Shown here one piece after another: positions 1 through 9,134 of a DNA stretch of 64,000 nt; within the stretch, counting starts at the first letter, position 1; the number at the start of each line of letters is the position of its first letter. The position numbers and the translations under genes were made by a program. The notes below the pieces were generated by a model. It was given only the letters and a program-made list of their open reading frames with translations. It was not told the DNA's origin and made no database searches. This stretch comes from Candidatus Binatia bacterium. Lineage in GTDB: Bacteria > Desulfobacterota > Binatia > HRBIN30. The stretch is taken from the NCBI GenBank assembly GCA_023150935.1, contig JAKLJW010000001.1, positions 62,001 through 126,000 on the forward strand. Direction: 5' to 3'.

Positions 1-50
1 GTCTTACAAACACGCTGGCCCGCGAACAGGATGGTCCTCTTGTTGCGGGC

Positions 51-93
51 GGGAAAGAAAAGGGGCCGGCGGCTTAAGCTGCCGGCCCCTTTT
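51..93 (-). terminator. Rho-independent terminator behind glnA
   Basis: Two 13-base arms (58-70 and 81-93) pair perfectly around a short loop that can itself extend the stem. Read on the minus strand, the stem is followed by a T-rich tract (TTTTCTTT). It lies about 30 bases after the glnA stop codon, so it most likely ends the amt-glnB-glnA transcript. The A and T flanks make it potentially bidirectional. Bases 1-50 hold nothing recognisable. Confidence 0.85.
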
Positions 94-120
94 CTTGACC
101 TGGCAATTCCGTCCTGGCGC

Positions 121-1533
121 TCAAGCGTCGTAGTACAGCGCGAATTCCCATGGATGCGGGCGGAGGCGCATGGCGCTCACCTCGTTCGCCATCTTGTACT
201 CGATCCAGGTGTCGATGACGTCCTGCGTGAACACGTCCCCCTGGAGCAGGAACTCGTGGTCGTTGCGCAGGTTGTCGAGGGCTTCGTCCAGACTTGCCGG
301 CATGCCCGGGACTTCCTTCAGTTCTTCCGGGCTGAGGGCGTAGATGTCCTTGTCGAGCGGATCGCCCGGGCTGAGACGCTTCTGAACCCCGTCCAGACCG
401 GCCATCAGCATGGCGGCGAAGGCGAGGTAGCCGTTGCTGCTCGGGTCGGGGAAACGGACCTCGATGCGCTTGGCCTTCGGGCTGGGGCTGTACATCGGGA
501 TGCGGACGGCGGCGCTGCGGTTGCGACTGGAGTAGGCGAGGTTGACCGGCGCTTCGAAACCGGGGACCAGCCTGCGGTAGCTGTTGGTGGTCGGGTTGGT
601 GAACGCGGCCAGCGACTTGGCGTGTTTGAGGATGCCGCCGATGTAGTGCATCGCCAGTTCGCTCATGCCGCCGTAGCCGTTACCGGCGAACAGTGGTTTC
701 TCGCCCTTCCAGATGCTCTGGTGAACGTGCATACCGCTGCCGTTGTCGCCGAAGACCGGCTTCGGCATGAAGGTTGCGGTCTTGCCGTTGCGCCAGGCGA
801 CGTTCTTGACGACGTACTTGTACCACATGAGAGCGTCGCCCATTTTCACCAGGGGCAGGAAACGCAGGTCGATTTCCGCCTGGCCGGCGGTCGCCACCTC
901 GTGGTGCTGCTTCTCGACGTGGTAGCCGAGCTGCTCCATTACCCGCACCATCTCCGCGCGGATGTCCTGCTGGCTGTCCGTGGGCGGTACCGGGAAGTAG
1001 CCTTCCTTGTAACGCGGCTTGTACCCGAGGTTCGGTTTCTCGTCCCGGCCGGTGTTCCACTGTCCTTCCCTGGAGTCGAGGAAGTAGAAGCCCTCGTGCT
1101 GGTTTTGCGCGTAGCGGATGTCGTCGAAAATGAAGAATTCGGGTTCGGGGCCGAAATACGACACGTCGCCGACCCCGGTCGACTGCAAGAAGGCTTCGGC
1201 CTTGCGAGCGATGTTGCGCGGATCGCGGGAGTAGTCCTCTTTGGTGATCGGGTCGACAATATTGCAGATCAGCGAAACCGTCGGTTCCTTGAAGAACGGG
1301 TCCATGACCGCGGTCGTCGGATCTGGCATCACGAGCATGTCGCTGGCGTGGATGGGCTGCCAGCCGCGGATCGACGAGCCGTCGAATCCCGAGCCTTCCT
1401 CGAATAGCCCCTCGGTAAGCTCGTTGATCGGCATCGAAAAGTGCTGCCAGATGCCGAGGAAGTCGTTGAACTTCAGGTCGACGACGGTCGCCTTCTGTTC
1501 CTTTGCAAACTTGATCACCTCTTTGGGAGTCAT
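121..1533 (-). CDS. glnA: Glutamine synthetase type I (GlnA)
   Basis: Cytosolic dodecameric enzyme that makes glutamine from glutamate, ammonia and ATP. The 470-residue length fits GSI. Family motifs are visible: GSGFDGSS near residue 50, [10 protein letters not shown] near 125 and GSGMHVHQS near 265. Tyr398 in the [10 protein letters not shown] segment matches the adenylylation site of GSI-beta enzymes (Tyr397 in E. coli), so activity is probably controlled by GlnE, which is not in the window. The frame is open 28 codons further upstream, but ATG 1533 is chosen because AGGAGG lies nine bases before it and family similarity begins there. The gene is third in the operon amt-glnB-glnA, 73 bases after glnB. 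Identity is certain. Confidence 0.97.
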   Translation of the reverse strand: MTPKEVIKFAKEQKATVVDLKFNDFLGIWQHFSMPINELTEGLFEEGSGFDGSSIRGWQPIHASDMLVMPDPTTAVMDPFFKEPTVSLICNIVDPITKEDYSRDPRNIARKAEAFLQSTGVGDVSYFGPEPEFFIFDDIRYAQNQHEGFYFLDSREGQWNTGRDEKPNLGYKPRYKEGYFPVPPTDSQQDIRAEMVRVMEQLGYHVEKQHHEVATAGQAEIDLRFLPLVKMGDALMWYKYVVKNVAWRNGKTATFMPKPVFGDNGSGMHVHQSIWKGEKPLFAGNGYGGMSELAMHYIGGILKHAKSLAAFTNPTTNSYRRLVPGFEAPVNLAYSSRNRSAAVRIPMYSPSPKAKRIEVRFPDPSSNGYLAFAAMLMAGLDGVQKRLSPGDPLDKDIYALSPEELKEVPGMPASLDEALDNLRNDHEFLLQGDVFTQDVIDTWIEYKMANEVSAMRLRPHPWEFALYYDA

Positions 1534-1606
1534 CCCTCCGGTCCTCCTTTTCCGCTCTGTTGTGGGGCGCTCTGTCGCACCGGCGACGTCCCCCTTGCTC
1601 CTGCGC

Positions 1607-2038
<432 letters not shown>

Positions 2039-3364
2039 TCAAAGCGTGTAGGCATTCTCCCCGTGCTGGGAAAGGTCGAGGCCGACCACTTCGTCTTCCT
2101 CGTCGACGCGCAGTCCGATCGTCGCATCGACGAGCTTGAGAAGCACGAACGCCCCGACAAACGAGTACACGATACTGGCCGCGGTGGCGACGAGCTGAAT
2201 ACCGAGTTGGCCCGGGTTGCCGTACAGAAGACCGTCGGCGCCGGCGGAATTGACCGCTACGGAGGCGAAGACCCCGGTGAGAATCGCCCCTGTGGTTCCA
2301 CCAACGAAGTGTACCCCCACGACGTCGAGCGAGTCGTCGTAACCGAAGCGGCGCTTGACGTTGACCGCGGTGTAGCAGATCGCCCCGCCGATGGCCCCGA
2401 TTATCAGGGCCGCCATCGGTCCGACGAAACCCGCCGCCGGCGTGATGGCCACCAATCCGGCCACGGCGCCCGAGGCGGCGCCGAGGACCGTCGGCTTGCC
2501 GTGATGCGCCCACTCCGCGACCATCCAGCTCAATGTCGCCGCCGCCGCCCCGAGATTGGTGACCACAAAGGCGCTGGCCGCCAGACCGTTGGCGCCGAGA
2601 GCGCTGCCCGCATTGAAACCGAACCAGCCGAACCACAGCAGCCCGGCGCCGATGACCGAGAACGGCAGGTTGTGCGGCGGCATGGCTTCGTGGGGATAGC
2701 CGAGTCGCTTGCCCATGACCAGAGCCGCGGCCAGGGCGGAAATACCGGAGCTGATGTGCACCACCGTACCGCCGGCGAAGTCGAGCGCGCCAATGCCGCC
2801 GAGCAAACCCATCCACCCGCCCTTACCCCAGACCCAGTGGGCCAGGGGATCGTAGATGAGCGTTGCCCACAGTACGCTGAAGGCCAGGAAAGCACTGAAC
2901 TTCATTCGTTCGGCGAACGCACCCGTGATCAGTGCGGGGGTGATGATCGCGAACATGCACTGGAACACCATGAACGCCGTGTGCGGAATGGTCGGCGCGT
3001 AATCGCCGTTGGGTTCGGCGCCCACACCGTTCAGACCGACGAAGTCGAATCCGCCGATCAGGCCACCGTGATCCGTGCCGAAGGCGAGCGAGTACCCGTA
3101 CAACGCCCACTGCACGCTGATCACCGCCACGAGCACGAAACTCTGCATGATCGTGGCCAGACCGTTCTTGCGCCGTACCAGTCCGCCGTAAAACAAGGCC
3201 AGTCCGGGCGCCGTCATCAACAGCACCATGGCCGACGACACCAGCATCCACGCGGTATCGCCGGTATCGATCTTCGGCCCGTCCTCGGCCAGTGCCGCGC
3301 TCACCGTTCCAAGCAGTGCCGCTACCGCAGGCACACCCACACGCCAAATCTGGTTCGTCCGCAT
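2039..3364 (-). CDS. amt: Ammonium transporter Amt
   Basis: Inner-membrane ammonium channel of 441 residues. An N-terminal signal-like segment (about residues 8-26, ending SAALA) is followed by roughly eleven hydrophobic helices. Both pore histidines expected for AmtB are visible, in GGTVVHISSG and in DVVGVHFVGG, as is the WFGFNAGSALGANG region. ATG 3364 is preceded by GAGGGA. It is the first gene of amt-glnB-glnA, the usual amtB-glnK pairing extended by glnA, and a sigma-54-type promoter lies about 105 bases upstream, which fits nitrogen-limitation control by NtrC. Confidence 0.96.
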   Translation of the reverse strand: MRTNQIWRVGVPAVAALLGTVSAALAEDGPKIDTGDTAWMLVSSAMVLLMTAPGLALFYGGLVRRKNGLATIMQSFVLVAVISVQWALYGYSLAFGTDHGGLIGGFDFVGLNGVGAEPNGDYAPTIPHTAFMVFQCMFAIITPALITGAFAERMKFSAFLAFSVLWATLIYDPLAHWVWGKGGWMGLLGGIGALDFAGGTVVHISSGISALAAALVMGKRLGYPHEAMPPHNLPFSVIGAGLLWFGWFGFNAGSALGANGLAASAFVVTNLGAAAATLSWMVAEWAHHGKPTVLGAASGAVAGLVAITPAAGFVGPMAALIIGAIGGAICYTAVNVKRRFGYDDSLDVVGVHFVGGTTGAILTGVFASVAVNSAGADGLLYGNPGQLGIQLVATAASIVYSFVGAFVLLKLVDATIGLRVDEEDEVVGLDLSQHGENAYTL

Positions 3365-3467
3365 AATCGTCCCTCGGCTGGTATGCTCGTCGCGTTTTTT
3401 CGATTAACCAACGGGCCCGCCGTACACCCGACCCGCCGGGCAAAACGCGCTCGTCGGCGGATTACAG

Positions 3468-3483
3468 AGCAACGAAGATGCCA
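3468..3483 (-). promoter_or_regulatory. Sigma-54 (-24/-12) promoter for amt-glnB-glnA
   Basis: Read on the minus strand the sequence is TGGCATC-TTCG-TTGCT. It matches the sigma-54 consensus TGGCAYR-N4-TTGCW almost completely, with GG and GC exactly ten bases apart. The predicted start is near 3457, leaving a leader of about 93 bases before the amt ATG. Nitrogen genes are classic sigma-54/NtrC targets. No clear NtrC binding site was picked out further upstream. Confidence 0.65.
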
Positions 3484-3661
3484 GCGCGCGACCGTCTGCA
3501 ACCGGGCAGACCGGGCCGAGACCCCTTCGGTTGCGCCTCCCGCTGCTGCCGAAACCCCGGGCAGTGCGCGTTGGGCGGGCAGAACGCTCTCCTCCGGTCC
3601 TGCCCTCCCGCTCCACCGCCGGGCGCCCGCAACCCATGGCCTGACCAGGCATGCCTTTGGG

Positions 3662-3719
3662 GGGCGAGGCTCTTGCCGAGCCGTCATCGGACTGCCGCGG
3701 CTCGGCTGGAGCCTCGCCC
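3662..3719. repeat. Long imperfect hairpin (REP-like) between plsY and amt
   Basis: Two 21-base arms (3662-3682 and 3699-3719) are complementary at 19 positions around a 16-base loop. The arms carry GGCGAGGCTC and GCCGAGCC, a type of dispersed hairpin seen in several GC-rich environmental genomes. It sits just after plsY, so it may end that transcript, but it has no T tract. The rest of the 404-base gap between plsY and amt holds the amt promoter, a dispersed-repeat copy and no gene. Confidence 0.5.
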
Positions 3720-3730
3720 TCCCCATCCGA

Positions 3731-3769
3731 ATTCTTCGCGCCGTGCGCGCAAACTTGGAAATCGTAAAT
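3731..3769 (-). repeat. Dispersed repeat, copy 1 (about 40 bases)
   Basis: Read on the minus strand this segment resembles 9244-9284 and 9481-9520: all three carry TTACGA, a CGTTTG-like core and GGYGCGAAGAA. It ends at the plsY stop codon. Three copies of a short non-coding element within 6 kb indicate a dispersed family of unknown function. Confidence 0.5.
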
Positions 3770-4350
3770 CAGCGTCGTGCGACGCGAAATCGCGGTTCCG
3801 TGCCGGCCCACAGGCGTTCTAGGTTGTCACGGTGGCGGACTCCGACCACCACGGCAGCGACAACGGCGGCGCCGGTGACGTTTGGCCCGTAGCCGATCAG
3901 CGCACAGGCGACCGGGAGAACGAACGCCGCCGTCAGCGAGGCGGCTGACACGTAGCGGGTCGACGCCGCAACGACGACGAAGCCGAGCAGAGCGGGCAGC
4001 ACGGCCAGAGGGGCGAGGGCGAGGAAGGCGCCGAACGCGGTTGCCACGCCCTTGCCGCCGCGGAACCGGGCGAAGACGGGATAGATATGGCCGATCACGG
4101 TGGCGAGCCCCACCGGCGCGGCTTCGGCGCCGGCCATCTGGGCCGCATAGGCGGGGAGCAGGCCTTTGAGAACGTCGGCCGCGAGTGTGAGCACGCCCGC
4201 CCGCGCGCCGACCGTCCGCGCTACATTGGTGGCGCCGATATTGCCGCTGCCGCTTCCTCGCAGGTCGACCCCGGAGGCGCGGGCAAACAGTACCCCGCTC
4301 GGTATGGACCCGATCAAGTAGCCGATCGCGACAGCCAGGGCGGTAAACAC
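3769..4350 (-). CDS. plsY: Glycerol-3-phosphate acyltransferase PlsY
   Basis: Integral membrane enzyme that transfers an acyl group from acyl-phosphate to glycerol-3-phosphate, the first step of phospholipid synthesis. The three conserved loops are clear: GSIPSG near the N-terminus, GSGNIGATNVARTVG, and GHIYPVFARFRGGKGVAT. Five hydrophobic segments are seen. The frame has an upstream ATG at 4449, but that would overlap the preceding gene by 67 bases. GTG 4350 gives 193 residues, the normal size, and begins right before the first helix. It follows the SH3-anchor gene by 32 bases. The start is uncertain, the identity is not. Confidence 0.9.
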   Translation of the reverse strand: MFTALAVAIGYLIGSIPSGVLFARASGVDLRGSGSGNIGATNVARTVGARAGVLTLAADVLKGLLPAYAAQMAGAEAAPVGLATVIGHIYPVFARFRGGKGVATAFGAFLALAPLAVLPALLGFVVVAASTRYVSAASLTAAFVLPVACALIGYGPNVTGAAVVAAVVVGVRHRDNLERLWAGTEPRFRVARR

Positions 4351-4382
4351 GCTAATCGGCGGAAATGCCTTCCCGATGGGGT

Positions 4383-5309
4383 TTAGAATCGAATGCGTGC
4401 GCGCCGCGAGCGGTCGGTACGGCGCCCCAGCAACGTCCCAAGCAGCCACCCGACGGCGATCCCTAGCACGCCCGCGCCTACGGTAGCGCCGCTGAGCCCC
4501 TGACGCGCATCGGCCGCCGTCGCGGACGCACCCGGGGACGCGCGTCCCGCCCGATCCTTGAGCTGCTTCTGCAGGTCGTCGACCGCGGCGGTCAGACGGG
4601 TCAGCTCCGCGGATACGTCGCCTGCGGCGGGCGTAGCCACGGTTGCCCCGCCGGCGCGGGTGGCTGCCAGGGCGTCGAGCGCCACCCGCAGATCCCTCTC
4701 GAGACCCGCGTTGCGGGCGCTCAGGGCACTCAACTCGTCCGTCAGTTGTCGGTTGCGGTCGCCGATCGCGGTTGCGGTGGCCAGGGCCGGGTCCGGTTGA
4801 CGCGTCACCGTCGAACTCGGAGTCGGGGTCGCCCGCTTTCTCGGGGTCCGGGTCGGACTCGATGTCGGCGGGCGCTTACGTTCCGTGGGACGGGCCGCGG
4901 TTGCGGTCGGCGCGGGCCGGGGACTGTCGACCGTCGCGGCTGCCGCCGGGCGTGGCTCGCCCGGAATCTGCAGGAAGTTACTGTGTACGTAGCCGCGCTG
5001 GCCGCCCGGGGTGATCACCCGAGCCCACTCGCCCTCGATCTCCTCGATCTCGACGCGGCTGCCGGCCTTCAGCGAGTCGAAGGGAGGGAACTGTTTGCCG
5101 GGGCCGCGGCGCAATGCCAGTCGGTCGGCACCCACCACGGCGACCGTGTTGGTCTGGGCCGCGGCGGTGGGCACGCCCGGGAAACCGATGCCCGATACGG
5201 CCCACCCGATAAACAACACCAGCCCGGCCAGCCTTCGGCTCTTCCGTGCCACGGCCGGCACCCACCGGCCGACGATGCGCCGCGCTCTTCCGGGTGTCTT
5301 CTGCTCCAC
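4383..5309 (-). CDS. SH3-domain protein with C-terminal membrane anchor
   Basis: A 308-residue protein whose layout resembles the YgiM-type SH3-and-anchor family. An N-terminal hydrophobic export segment ends near AAAQ. A bacterial SH3 domain follows (about residues 55-112, with LALRRGPGKQFPP, WARVITPGGQRGYV), then a Pro/Thr/Arg-rich linker, a predicted coiled coil (about 185-265) and a C-terminal helix followed by an Arg-rich tail. SH3b domains often bind cell-wall material, so an envelope role is inferred. GTG 5309 is chosen because GGGGAG precedes it and the longer frame would run into the tRNA gene. No catalytic domain is seen. Confidence 0.7.
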   Translation of the reverse strand: MEQKTPGRARRIVGRWVPAVARKSRRLAGLVLFIGWAVSGIGFPGVPTAAAQTNTVAVVGADRLALRRGPGKQFPPFDSLKAGSRVEIEEIEGEWARVITPGGQRGYVHSNFLQIPGEPRPAAAATVDSPRPAPTATAARPTERKRPPTSSPTRTPRKRATPTPSSTVTRQPDPALATATAIGDRNRQLTDELSALSARNAGLERDLRVALDALAATRAGGATVATPAAGDVSAELTRLTAAVDDLQKQLKDRAGRASPGASATAADARQGLSGATVGAGVLGIAVGWLLGTLLGRRTDRSRRARIRF

Positions 5310-5348
5310 TCGCCACTCCCCCTGCCGCCGGCCATGCGAGGAGCGAAG

Positions 5349-5422
5349 TCGGGGTGACTGGACTTGAACCAGCGACCTCACGGTCCCGAACCGTGCGCTC
5401 TACCAGTCTGAGCTACACCCCG
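5349..5422 (-). tRNA. tRNA-Pro (anticodon CGG)
   Basis: The minus strand folds as a cloverleaf of 74 bases. The acceptor stem CGGGGTG pairs with CACCCCG, the D-arm carries GTAGCTCAG, the anticodon stem CACGG/CCGTG encloses TTCGGGA, and the T-arm carries GGTTCAAGTCC. The anticodon is CGG, so it reads CCG proline codons. No CCA end is encoded; the discriminator base is A. The SH3-anchor gene starts 39 bases downstream. Confidence 0.95.
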
Positions 5423-5509
5423 GCGCTCGATCGTGCAGTTGAACCGGCCCCAATTCGACCGGAAGCCGCTGCTTAACATACGGAAGTGAAATTGCAACCA
5501 AACCTCGGA

Positions 5510-6904
5510 TTACGTCGCGGCGTGCCGCACGAGCCGGACGGCGAAGAATCCGTCGAGTCCGTGCCGGTGCGGGAAGGTGCGCAGGATGCCGTCGCCACTG
5601 ACGAGTTCCGCTGCCCCGGCCGGCAGGACCCGGCGGGCGTCGTCGATGGCGAACTCGGATCGTTCGCGGAGGAAGGCCGTTACGTTGTCCTCGTTCTCCT
5701 CCGCCGACAGGGTGCAGGTGGCGTACACGAGAGTGCCGCCGGGGCGGACACAGTCGGCCAGACGTTCCAGGAGCCGGCGTTGCAGAACGGCGAGTGCCGC
5801 AACGTCGTCCGGCGTTCGCCGCCACCGCACCTCCGGATGCGCGCGCAACGTGCCGAGTCCCGTGCACGGCGCGTCGACGAGCACGCAATCGAACCGGGGG
5901 GGGGCGCCCGACGCGTCAGCGTGGGCTTCGACCCACGCGACGGCGTCGGTCGGAACCGTGTGGATCGCGGCGAGACCGAGGCGACGCGCCTGGGCGGCGA
6001 GACGCTCAAGTCCGGTTGCGTTGGGGTCCAGGGCGAGCAGTTCACCGCGGTCGTCGAGCAGCTCCGCGAGATGCGTTGTCTTACCGCCCGGGGCCGCGCA
6101 GGCGTCGAGGACCCGCTGCCCCGGCTCGACGCCGGCGAGCAGGCCAACGAGCTGCGAGGCCTCGCCCTGGACCGAACACAGACCCGCGGCGATGCCGGGA
6201 ATGCGCGACGGCGAACCCACATTGTCGAGGCGAATACCCAGCGGCGAGAACGCCGTCGGTGCGGCCGCGTAGCCCGCGCCGGTCAGCTCGGCGAGCAACG
6301 CTGCCCGGTCGCCGCGGCGTACGTTGACGCGCAGGACCGTCGGGGCGGGTTCGTTGTCGGCGGCAAGCAGTGCGCCGGTCTCCGCCTCGCCGTACGCGGC
6401 CAGCCAGCGCTCGACGAGCCACGTCGGATGCGAAAAGCGGACGGCAAGATGCGCGGCGGGGGCGCTCGCGGGCGGCAGGGCAACCTTGGCCCAGCCCTTC
6501 ACGGCGCGCCGGAGCACGGCGTTGACGAAGCCGGCGGCGATCCCCCCACGGTGCCGCTTGACGAGCTCGACCGCCGTGTCGACCGCGGCAAAGTCCGGCA
6601 CGCGCGCCAGCTTGCACACCTGAAAGAGGGCGAGGCGGAGCACGGCACGCACCGGCGGATCGAGTTCTGTCAGGGGCCGCCGCGAGAAGGCCGACAGCAC
6701 ATGATCGAGATACCCCTGCCAGGCGAGGGTCCCGTATACGAGACGGGTGACGAGCGCCTGATCGCGCTGCTCCAAACCCGAACCGTCCAACCGCGTTCCG
6801 AGGAGCGCATCGGCGAAACCGCCGTCGTCGACGAGTTGCAGGATTTCCCACGCCAGGGCGCGGGCATCGGGAGGCCGCGGTGCCGCCGCCCTCGACTTAG
6901 CCAA
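5510..6904 (-). CDS. rsmB: 16S rRNA (cytosine-967 C5) methyltransferase RsmB
   Basis: SAM-dependent enzyme that methylates C967 of 16S rRNA. The 464-residue protein has an N-terminal NusB-like RNA-binding domain (about 10-150) and a Rossmann methyltransferase domain. It carries DACAAPGGKTTHLAE for SAM binding, DAPCTGLG, and YATCTLSAEENE with the expected catalytic cysteine. TTG 6904 is the start; it overlaps the fmt stop codon by eight bases, pointing to translational coupling. It is the last gene of def-fmt-rsmB, the widely conserved arrangement. Confidence 0.94.
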   Translation of the reverse strand: MAKSRAAAPRPPDARALAWEILQLVDDGGFADALLGTRLDGSGLEQRDQALVTRLVYGTLAWQGYLDHVLSAFSRRPLTELDPPVRAVLRLALFQVCKLARVPDFAAVDTAVELVKRHRGGIAAGFVNAVLRRAVKGWAKVALPPASAPAAHLAVRFSHPTWLVERWLAAYGEAETGALLAADNEPAPTVLRVNVRRGDRAALLAELTGAGYAAAPTAFSPLGIRLDNVGSPSRIPGIAAGLCSVQGEASQLVGLLAGVEPGQRVLDACAAPGGKTTHLAELLDDRGELLALDPNATGLERLAAQARRLGLAAIHTVPTDAVAWVEAHADASGAPPRFDCVLVDAPCTGLGTLRAHPEVRWRRTPDDVAALAVLQRRLLERLADCVRPGGTLVYATCTLSAEENEDNVTAFLRERSEFAIDDARRVLPAGAAELVSGDGILRTFPHRHGLDGFFAVRLVRHAAT

Positions 6905-7823
6905 GGATAGTCCCCGTCTTCACGGTGCCACCGCGGCTGAACTCGCACGCCGGCAGGCGCTTGCGGCCTTCGAGTTGGACCTCATCGAGGACCAGGGTGC
7001 CGAGGCCGGTCGCGACCCGCAGACCGTCGTCCAGTCCGGCGACGCGTCCCGGGGGCCCGCCAATCGCCTCGGGTAGCGCGTGCGCGCGATGTATCTTGAG
7101 CAAACGACCTGCCGCCAGCGTGTGGGCGGACGGCCACGGATTGAAAGCTCGTACGACGCGAGCAAGCTGTTCCGCCGGCTGCACCCAGTCGAGGCGGCCG
7201 TCTGCCTTCCGGAGAAGCGGCGCGAGAGTCACGGCGGCCTCGTCCTGCGGGCGCGGATCGAGAGTGCCGAGTCGGAGCCGCTCGACGGCGTCGACCAGAG
7301 CCAGCGCTCCGAGTTCGGCGAGCCGCGTCTGGAGTTCCCCGTAGGTTTCATCCGCGCCGATGGAGGTGCTGCGCTGCAAGAGAATGTCGCCGGCATCCAG
7401 CCGCTCTTCGATTCTCATGATGGTGATCCCGGTGACGGTCTCGCCGCGCAGGATCGCCCACTGGATCGGCGCGGCGCCGCGATAGCGAGGCAGCAACGAG
7501 GCGTGGACGTTGATGCAGCCGTGCGCCGGCAGTTCGAGAACGGCCTGTGGCAGGATCTTCCCGTAGGCGACGACGACGATCAGATCGGGCTGCAACTCGC
7601 GTAACGCCGGCAGGAAATCCCCGGAACGCACTCGCTCGGGCTGAAACACCGGCAGGCCGGCGGCGAGGGCTTCCGCCTTGACGGGGGGTAGCGCAAGATG
7701 CTGGCCGCGTCCCGCCGGCTTATCGGGTTGACAGACCACGCCAACAACGGGCTCCGTGCCGGCGAGCAGCGCACGCAGCGAGGGTACGGCGAACTCCGGT
7801 GTGCCGAAAAACACGATGCGCAT
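6897..7823 (-). CDS. fmt: Methionyl-tRNA formyltransferase
   Basis: Transfers a formyl group from 10-formyl-THF to initiator Met-tRNA. The 308-residue protein starts MRIVFFGTPEFAVPSL, contains the formyltransferase motif HASLLPRYRG and the nearby PIQWAI and GITIMRIEERLDAGDIL stretches, and has the C-terminal OB-like domain. ATG 7823 is chosen over the upstream open frame because similarity starts there; the ribosome site is weak. It lies 41 bases after def and overlaps rsmB. Confidence 0.96.
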   Translation of the reverse strand: MRIVFFGTPEFAVPSLRALLAGTEPVVGVVCQPDKPAGRGQHLALPPVKAEALAAGLPVFQPERVRSGDFLPALRELQPDLIVVVAYGKILPQAVLELPAHGCINVHASLLPRYRGAAPIQWAILRGETVTGITIMRIEERLDAGDILLQRSTSIGADETYGELQTRLAELGALALVDAVERLRLGTLDPRPQDEAAVTLAPLLRKADGRLDWVQPAEQLARVVRAFNPWPSAHTLAAGRLLKIHRAHALPEAIGGPPGRVAGLDDGLRVATGLGTLVLDEVQLEGRKRLPACEFSRGGTVKTGTILG

Positions 7824-7864
7824 CGGCGGACGGATCTGCTGTTTCAACCCGGTTGACGGACGCC

Positions 7865-8407
7865 TCAGATACTGGCGGCGCCCTGCCTGGTTTCGAGTGG
7901 CACGCCTTCGCGCAGCCACTTCTTGACACGGCGCCGGTACAGATCGCGCTTCAGCTTGCTGATGCGGTCGATGAAAAGCTTGCCTTCGAGATGGTCGATC
8001 TCGTGTTGCAACGCCACCGCGAGCAGGTCCTCGGCTTCGATGGCGATTTCCTGCTCGTCCGTCGTCCAGCCCTTCACGAGAACGCGTTTGGCCCGGGTGA
8101 CGTCGGCCGTGTAGTCGACGACGCTCAGGCAGCCCTCCTCCCAGACGATCCTGCCCTCGGTTTCGACGATGACCGGATTGATGAGCTTGATGACGTGCCT
8201 GCCCTTGTCCTCGTCGTCGATGTCGATGACGATGACGCGCTCCGCTGCGCCCACCTGCGGGGCCGCGAGGCCAAGCCCGGGCGCAGCGTACATGGTCTCG
8301 ACCAGGTCGGTCACCAAATCGGCGATCGTGCCGTCGATGTTCTGCACCGGCGTTGCGGTGCGCTTCAGTGACTCGGCGGGATAAGTGAGGATTTTTCGCA
8401 GTGCCAT
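7865..8407 (-). CDS. def: Peptide deformylase
   Basis: Metal-dependent hydrolase that removes the formyl group from nascent proteins, the partner of Fmt. The 180-residue protein shows all three signature motifs in order: GLGLAAPQVG, EEGCLSV (metal-binding Cys) and HEIDHLEG (two His ligands and the catalytic Glu). ATG 8407 (MALRKILTYP) is the family start; the longer open frame has no similarity. It is the first gene of def-fmt-rsmB. Confidence 0.96.
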   Translation of the reverse strand: MALRKILTYPAESLKRTATPVQNIDGTIADLVTDLVETMYAAPGLGLAAPQVGAAERVIVIDIDDEDKGRHVIKLINPVIVETEGRIVWEEGCLSVVDYTADVTRAKRVLVKGWTTDEQEIAIEAEDLLAVALQHEIDHLEGKLFIDRISKLKRDLYRRRVKKWLREGVPLETRQGAASI

Positions 8408-8506
8408 GGTGTCGGGTGTTCGCCGCGTTCGTAGCAGCGCAGTTCGAACGTAACGGCCACTCGCCACACGGTCAACCGGCCGGCACCGGGGTTGCGGTCG
8501 CGCGCC

Positions 8507-8899
8507 CTAGAAGACAACGATCTCCAGCCCGATCGCCGGGGCTATCCTTTCGAAGTCGCGATCGCGGGTGATTACCGTGTGGCGCGCGTCGGCTGCGGTC
8601 AGCGCTATGGCCAGGTCGACGAGGTGGGTTTGGAACCCGCGGCGGGCCAGCGAGAAGCGGAGCTCGGCAATTCGAGGCCAGACCCGCGTGGGTTCGGCGA
8701 GGCTGGGCAGGGCCGCGAAGCGTGTCGTTAGCTCGTCGAAGAGTGCCCTGGTCCGCGCGCCGGACGTGACTTCGGCTGCAATCATCGGCGTTATGGCCGC
8801 CCGGTCCTCCGCCAAGAGCGGGTCGATGCGGTCGACGGCGTCGCGGTCCCCGCGCAAGAAGGCGATCCACGCGGAGCTGTCGACGAGCATGTCGCTCAA
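8507..8899 (-). CDS. vapC: PIN-domain ribonuclease toxin (VapC family)
   Basis: A 130-residue PIN domain. The acidic active-site residues are in place: Asp in VDSSAWI near the N-terminus, Glu in AAEVTSG, Asp in HLVDLAIA and Asp in TRDRDFE. VapC toxins cleave RNA, often tRNA or rRNA, and are held inactive by their VapB partner. Its start overlaps the antitoxin stop (ATGA). Other PIN functions cannot be excluded, but the pairing makes a toxin role likely. Confidence 0.88.
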   Translation of the reverse strand: MSDMLVDSSAWIAFLRGDRDAVDRIDPLLAEDRAAITPMIAAEVTSGARTRALFDELTTRFAALPSLAEPTRVWPRIAELRFSLARRGFQTHLVDLAIALTAADARHTVITRDRDFERIAPAIGLEIVVF

Positions 8900-9099
8900 C
8901 GCTTGCCTCGCTTACCACGCGAACGCGCCAGGTCGACGTCGAGGTCGACTTTGCCGGCGAGGCTCCGCAGTGCCTCCCGATGGGCCTTGCGCACGAGCTC
9001 CTGAAGCGCGGCAGTCAGCGTCTCCTGTTTCGTGCGGAAGTGCCAGAGGCGGCGCGCTTCCTCCATCAAGTCCTCGGGGAGATCGACGGTCGTTCGCAT
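8896..9099 (-). CDS. vapB: VapB-type antitoxin
   Basis: A 67-residue protein whose N-terminus (MRTTVDLPEDLMEEARRL) is a ribbon-helix-helix DNA-binding segment of the VapB/DUF2191 kind. The basic, partly helical C-terminus would wrap the toxin. ATG 9099 is preceded by AGGAG. It precedes and overlaps vapC by four bases. RHH antitoxins usually repress their own operon, and a dyad suited to this lies immediately upstream. Confidence 0.83.
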   Translation of the reverse strand: MRTTVDLPEDLMEEARRLWHFRTKQETLTAALQELVRKAHREALRSLAGKVDLDVDLARSRGKRGKR

Positions 9100-9106
9100 G
9101 GCTCCT

Positions 9107-9132
9107 GCATACGATTCGCATGTATCATATGC
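9107..9132 (-). promoter_or_regulatory. Dyad upstream of vapB (candidate autoregulatory operator)
   Basis: Inverted nine-base arms (9107-9115 and 9124-9132) match at eight positions around an eight-base spacer. It is AT-richer than its surroundings and ends seven bases before the vapB ATG. Position and symmetry suit a ribbon-helix-helix repressor. This is inferred; no -10/-35 pair was clear. Confidence 0.45.
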
Positions 9133-9134
9133 AA

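Noticed and set aside
5310-5381. Longer start for the SH3-anchor protein
   Set aside because: It would begin inside tRNA-Pro; GTG 5309 has a ribosome site and a sensible signal segment.
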